Positions 7,618 through 9,831 of a stretch of 9,831 bases of DNA are shown piece by piece. The stretch covers positions 1 through 9,831 of the forward strand of contig JAITDR010000232.1 of assembly GCA_031282465.1 (NCBI GenBank), read 5' to 3'. The stretch comes from Desulfovibrio sp. (lineage in GTDB: Bacteria > Desulfobacterota > Desulfovibrionia > Desulfovibrionales > Desulfovibrionaceae). The translations under genes and the position numbers were made by a program. Numbering within the stretch: position 1 is the stretch's first letter; every line of letters starts with the position of its first letter. Under the pieces are notes generated by a model. It had not been told where the DNA came from and did no database searches. It was given only the letters and a program-made list of their open reading frames with translations.

Positions 7618-9279
7618 ATGGATAATATTGATGGGATACGGGAAAATTTTAAATTCATTGTCACGGAAACGCAGACACAAGTCAACCGTATACATAATTT
7701 TGTCAAATCGCCGACGTGTGAAGTTTATGAGAAAGCAGTCAACCGTGAATCTTATATAAACAACCTGAAGACTATTATTGAAAACAAATGCTATGCCTAC
7801 ATCCATACACACGGCGATATGGATACGCGCAGTCTGAACCGGATCCGGGCTGTTTTGTCCATTACGGCCAATCTGGAGCGTATTTGCGACGTATGCATCA
7901 ATATTCTTGAGCAGATGGACCACCTTGCGGAGCGATATATTTTACGCAACAGTGAATATGCTCCCATGTTCCAGGTTATCGAGGAAAGCCTGGAACAGGT
8001 CTTGCCGGCCCTGGAGGGGTCCAATTTGTCCAAGGCACTGCACATCTGCCGTTCGGAATACATACTTGACGCCCTGTACCGCACGTCTTTCGAGCGCCTT
8101 ACCGATCTGCTCAACGCCGGCCGGGAAAAAGCGGGCAACTGTATTACAGCCGTTTTTATCTATCGCTATCTTGAGCGCATCGGCGACATGCTGCTCAATG
8201 TCGGTGAAGCGATTCTTTTTTCCGCCCTCGGGCAACGCATCAAAATAGAACAGTTTGATTCGCTGCAACAGACGCTTGAAAATTCCGGCTATACCGGCGC
8301 GATTGAAAATATCAATTTTCAGGCCATCTGGGGCTCGCGTTCCGGTTGCCGCATCGGCAAGGTTGAAAGCGCGGGCGGGGGCCATATGCCCGAGCACGGT
8401 TCCCTGTACAAAGAGGGAATGCCCAAGAAGATTTTACGCGAAAAGGAAAATCTCGAAAAATGGAACACCCTTTTCCCCGGTTCCGTCCCCCGTATTTTCG
8501 GGCATCACGAAGACGTGGACCGCGCGTCTCTGCTGATAGAATTTCTGAGCGGCTGCGGTTTTGACGATCTGATCATCCTCAGAGACGAGGAAACCGTAGC
8601 CGACGCCTTTCGCGTGCTGGAAGAGACCGTTCGGCATATATGGGAAAAGACGCTTTTGCCCGGACCGATTGCCGTCGACTACATGCAGCAGTTGCAGCAA
8701 CGCAGCGACGAGGTGCGCCAGGTCCACCCGGAGTTCGCCGGGCGCTCGCATATCACGGTAGGCAAGGCGTATGTGCATTCCGTACAAAGCCTTATAGAAC
8801 AGTGCGCAGAATATGAAAAAAGCGTGCATGCTCCGTTTTCCGTGCTGATCCACGGCGACTTCAATACCAATAATATAATTTATGATGATCAGGAGCACGC
8901 TGTACGGTTTATCGATCTCTACCGTTCAAAACAGAATGATTATGTCCAGGATATCTCCGTATTTCTTGTTTCCAATTTCCGACGCCCTATTTTTGACACT
9001 ACACTGCGCGACAGATTAAACAGAGGTATTGCGGAATTTTATTCCTGGGCGCTGCAATTCGCGAAAGAAAAAAAAGACGGCTGCATACAGGCGCGCATGG
9101 CATTTGCCCTGGCGCGATCGTTCTTTACTTCGGTCCGTTTTGAGCTGAATCAGGCCTTTGCCGGGGCAATGTTTATGCGTGCGGCATTTTTGCTGGAATC
9201 CATCAACGCGCACGGACAGACAGGCTCCCCGTGGGAAACGTTCAGTTTTCCTCCTGACCTTTTATATTATACGGCATGA
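7618..9279 (+). CDS. PhoU-like domain fused to APH-family phosphotransferase domain
   Basis: A 553-residue, two-part protein. Residues 1 to about 215 are helical and carry two copies of the PhoU signature, ANLERICDVCINI (84-96) and RYLERIGDMLLNV (183-195), one in each three-helix half as in PhoU. From about 240 the sequence changes to an aminoglycoside-phosphotransferase/choline-kinase-like fold: a Gly-rich segment (GGGHMPEHGSLYKEG, candidate ATP lysine Lys265), Glu277 in the next helix, a hinge-like EFLSGCGFDDL, the catalytic loop HGDFNTNN at 412-419 (Asp414 as base, Asn419 as metal ligand) and the metal-binding Asp433 in FIDLYR. The kinase core is thus intact and probably active. The substrate is unknown; antibiotic resistance is unlikely given the context. 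The ATG is one base after the preceding stop, with a weak AGG site eight bases upstream. The ATP-grasp gene follows after 55 bases. Confidence 0.85.
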   Translation: MDNIDGIRENFKFIVTETQTQVNRIHNFVKSPTCEVYEKAVNRESYINNLKTIIENKCYAYIHTHGDMDTRSLNRIRAVLSITANLERICDVCINILEQMDHLAERYILRNSEYAPMFQVIEESLEQVLPALEGSNLSKALHICRSEYILDALYRTSFERLTDLLNAGREKAGNCITAVFIYRYLERIGDMLLNVGEAILFSALGQRIKIEQFDSLQQTLENSGYTGAIENINFQAIWGSRSGCRIGKVESAGGGHMPEHGSLYKEGMPKKILREKENLEKWNTLFPGSVPRIFGHHEDVDRASLLIEFLSGCGFDDLIILRDEETVADAFRVLEETVRHIWEKTLLPGPIAVDYMQQLQQRSDEVRQVHPEFAGRSHITVGKAYVHSVQSLIEQCAEYEKSVHAPFSVLIHGDFNTNNIIYDDQEHAVRFIDLYRSKQNDYVQDISVFLVSNFRRPIFDTTLRDRLNRGIAEFYSWALQFAKEKKDGCIQARMAFALARSFFTSVRFELNQAFAGAMFMRAAFLLESINAHGQTGSPWETFSFPPDLLYYTA

Positions 9280-9286
9280 CTCCAAC

Positions 9287-9311
9287 GGGAAGCTCCCTGA
9301 AGGGGGAAGCT
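9287..9311 (+). repeat. Direct repeat and small hairpin before the ATP-grasp gene
   Basis: GGGAAGCT occurs at 9287-9294 and again at 9304-9311. Between them CTCCC (9293-9297) can pair with GGGGG (9302-9306) around a TGAA loop, including one G-T pair. There is no T run after it, so it is not a classic terminator. Confidence 0.4.
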
Positions 9312-9334
9312 GCAAACCATAAAAGGACTTTCTG

Positions 9335-9831
9335 ATGAAGATAGGCGTGGTCGGCGTACCGGGCGGCGAATCTTCCGAAAAATTGGCGGATGCCGTGGCG
9401 GCTGTCACAGGAACGCGCATCCTTGTTTCCATGGACGCCGTGCGGCTCGATCTGCCGTCGGGACGCTGCTTTCACAGCGGCATGGATATTTCCGCACTGG
9501 ACGCCCTGGTCGTCAAGAAGATCGGGGAACGCTATTCGCCGGACCTGCTGGATCGGCTGGAGATACTCTGTTTTCTCGCGGACAGGGGGGTGCGCGTGTT
9601 TTCAAACCCCCATGTCGTCATCCGCATGCTGGACCGCTTAGGCTGCACGCTCAAACTGCAGACCGCCGGCGTCCCCATGCCTCCCACAACTATCACGGAA
9701 AGCCCGGAACATGCCTTGCAGGCAATCAGACGCCAATACGGCCGGGCCGTCCTCAAGCCGTTGTACACGTCAAAAGCCAGGGGCATGCAGCTTGTGGACG
9801 GCGAGGACCCCGAACTGCCGGCGCTGCTGAC
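9335..9831 (+). CDS. GAK-system-type ATP-grasp enzyme, N-terminal part (cut by window edge)
   Basis: The first 165 residues of an ATP-grasp protein in the broad RimK-like class, whose members join a carboxylate to an amine or thiol through an acyl-phosphate. The N-terminus MKIGVVGVPGG, the segment ALDALVVKKIGERYSPDLLDRL (54-75), RVFSNPHVVIRMLDRL (87-102) and the ATP-binding strand VLKPLYTSKARGM (139-151, Lys141 as candidate nucleotide ligand) are what I recognise as the 'ATP-grasp enzyme, GAK system' family. VFSNP and MPPTTIT match the usual pre-ATP-grasp and hinge layout. The rest of the ATP-binding and metal sites lies beyond the right edge. The ATG at 9335 has AGGA (9324-9327) seven bases upstream. 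It follows the PhoU-kinase gene by 55 bases in the same direction. Substrates are unknown. Confidence 0.85.
   Translation, partial: MKIGVVGVPGGESSEKLADAVAAVTGTRILVSMDAVRLDLPSGRCFHSGMDISALDALVVKKIGERYSPDLLDRLEILCFLADRGVRVFSNPHVVIRMLDRLGCTLKLQTAGVPMPPTTITESPEHALQAIRRQYGRAVLKPLYTSKARGMQLVDGEDPELPALL

Noticed and set aside
7618..9279. The possibility that the kinase half is an antibiotic-resistance phosphotransferase
   Set aside because: The HGDFNTNN loop is shared by many small-molecule kinases; the PhoU fusion and GAK-type context make a resistance role unlikely.
1..9831. CRISPR arrays, insertion sequences, integrase or phage genes
   Set aside because: No regularly spaced repeats, transposase-like proteins or terminal inverted repeats were found. 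The tRNA gene is not flanked by an integrase or a visible duplicated tRNA end.

Overview
The window looks like a chromosomal segment of a sulfate-reducing deltaproteobacterium of the Desulfovibrio type (Desulfobacterota, Desulfovibrionaceae). The evidence is the DNA's fairly high GC content, a tig-clpP-clpX-lon protein-quality-control cluster, and next to it genes of the set that protein-family curators label the 'GAK system' (ATP-grasp enzyme, amphi-Trp proteins and partners). I know that set mainly from Desulfovibrio-like genomes. The assignment is by recognition of protein sequence, not by a search.

Left half (1-5342, all on the minus strand, so transcribed right to left): a promoter with a perfect TTGACA box (5337-5342), a tRNA-Leu(UAG) with encoded CCA (5181-5264), trigger factor (tig), clpP, clpX and the first 428 codons of lon, which runs off the left edge. 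No terminator is visible between tRNA and tig, so tRNA-Leu and tig may share a transcript. A second strong promoter (TTGCCA-17-TATAAT) lies just after tig and gives clpP-clpX(-lon) its own start with a leader of about 190 nt containing inverted repeats. Together the genes encode nascent-chain folding (trigger factor) and ATP-dependent proteolysis (ClpXP, Lon). The trigger factor has an unusual Ala/acidic C-terminal tail of about 110 residues.

Centre (5265-5599): a divergent intergenic region. It holds the tRNA/tig promoter on the minus strand. I see no convincing promoter for the rightward genes.

Right half (5600-9831, all on the plus strand, tightly spaced, probably one operon): an amphi-Trp domain protein with a low-complexity tail; a 403-residue protein with a PHP-like metal-site pattern; a second, short amphi-Trp protein; a PhoU-like domain fused to an aminoglycoside-phosphotransferase-like kinase domain; and the first 165 residues of a GAK-type ATP-grasp enzyme, cut by the right edge. 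To my knowledge no reaction has been demonstrated for this system. The mix of ligase-like, kinase-like, putative phosphoesterase and PhoU-like parts suggests a small-molecule or peptide modification pathway under phosphate- or ligand-linked control, but that is inference. Other expected members (an HprK-related kinase, a CofD-like protein, an XXXCH protein) are not in the window and would be looked for to the right.
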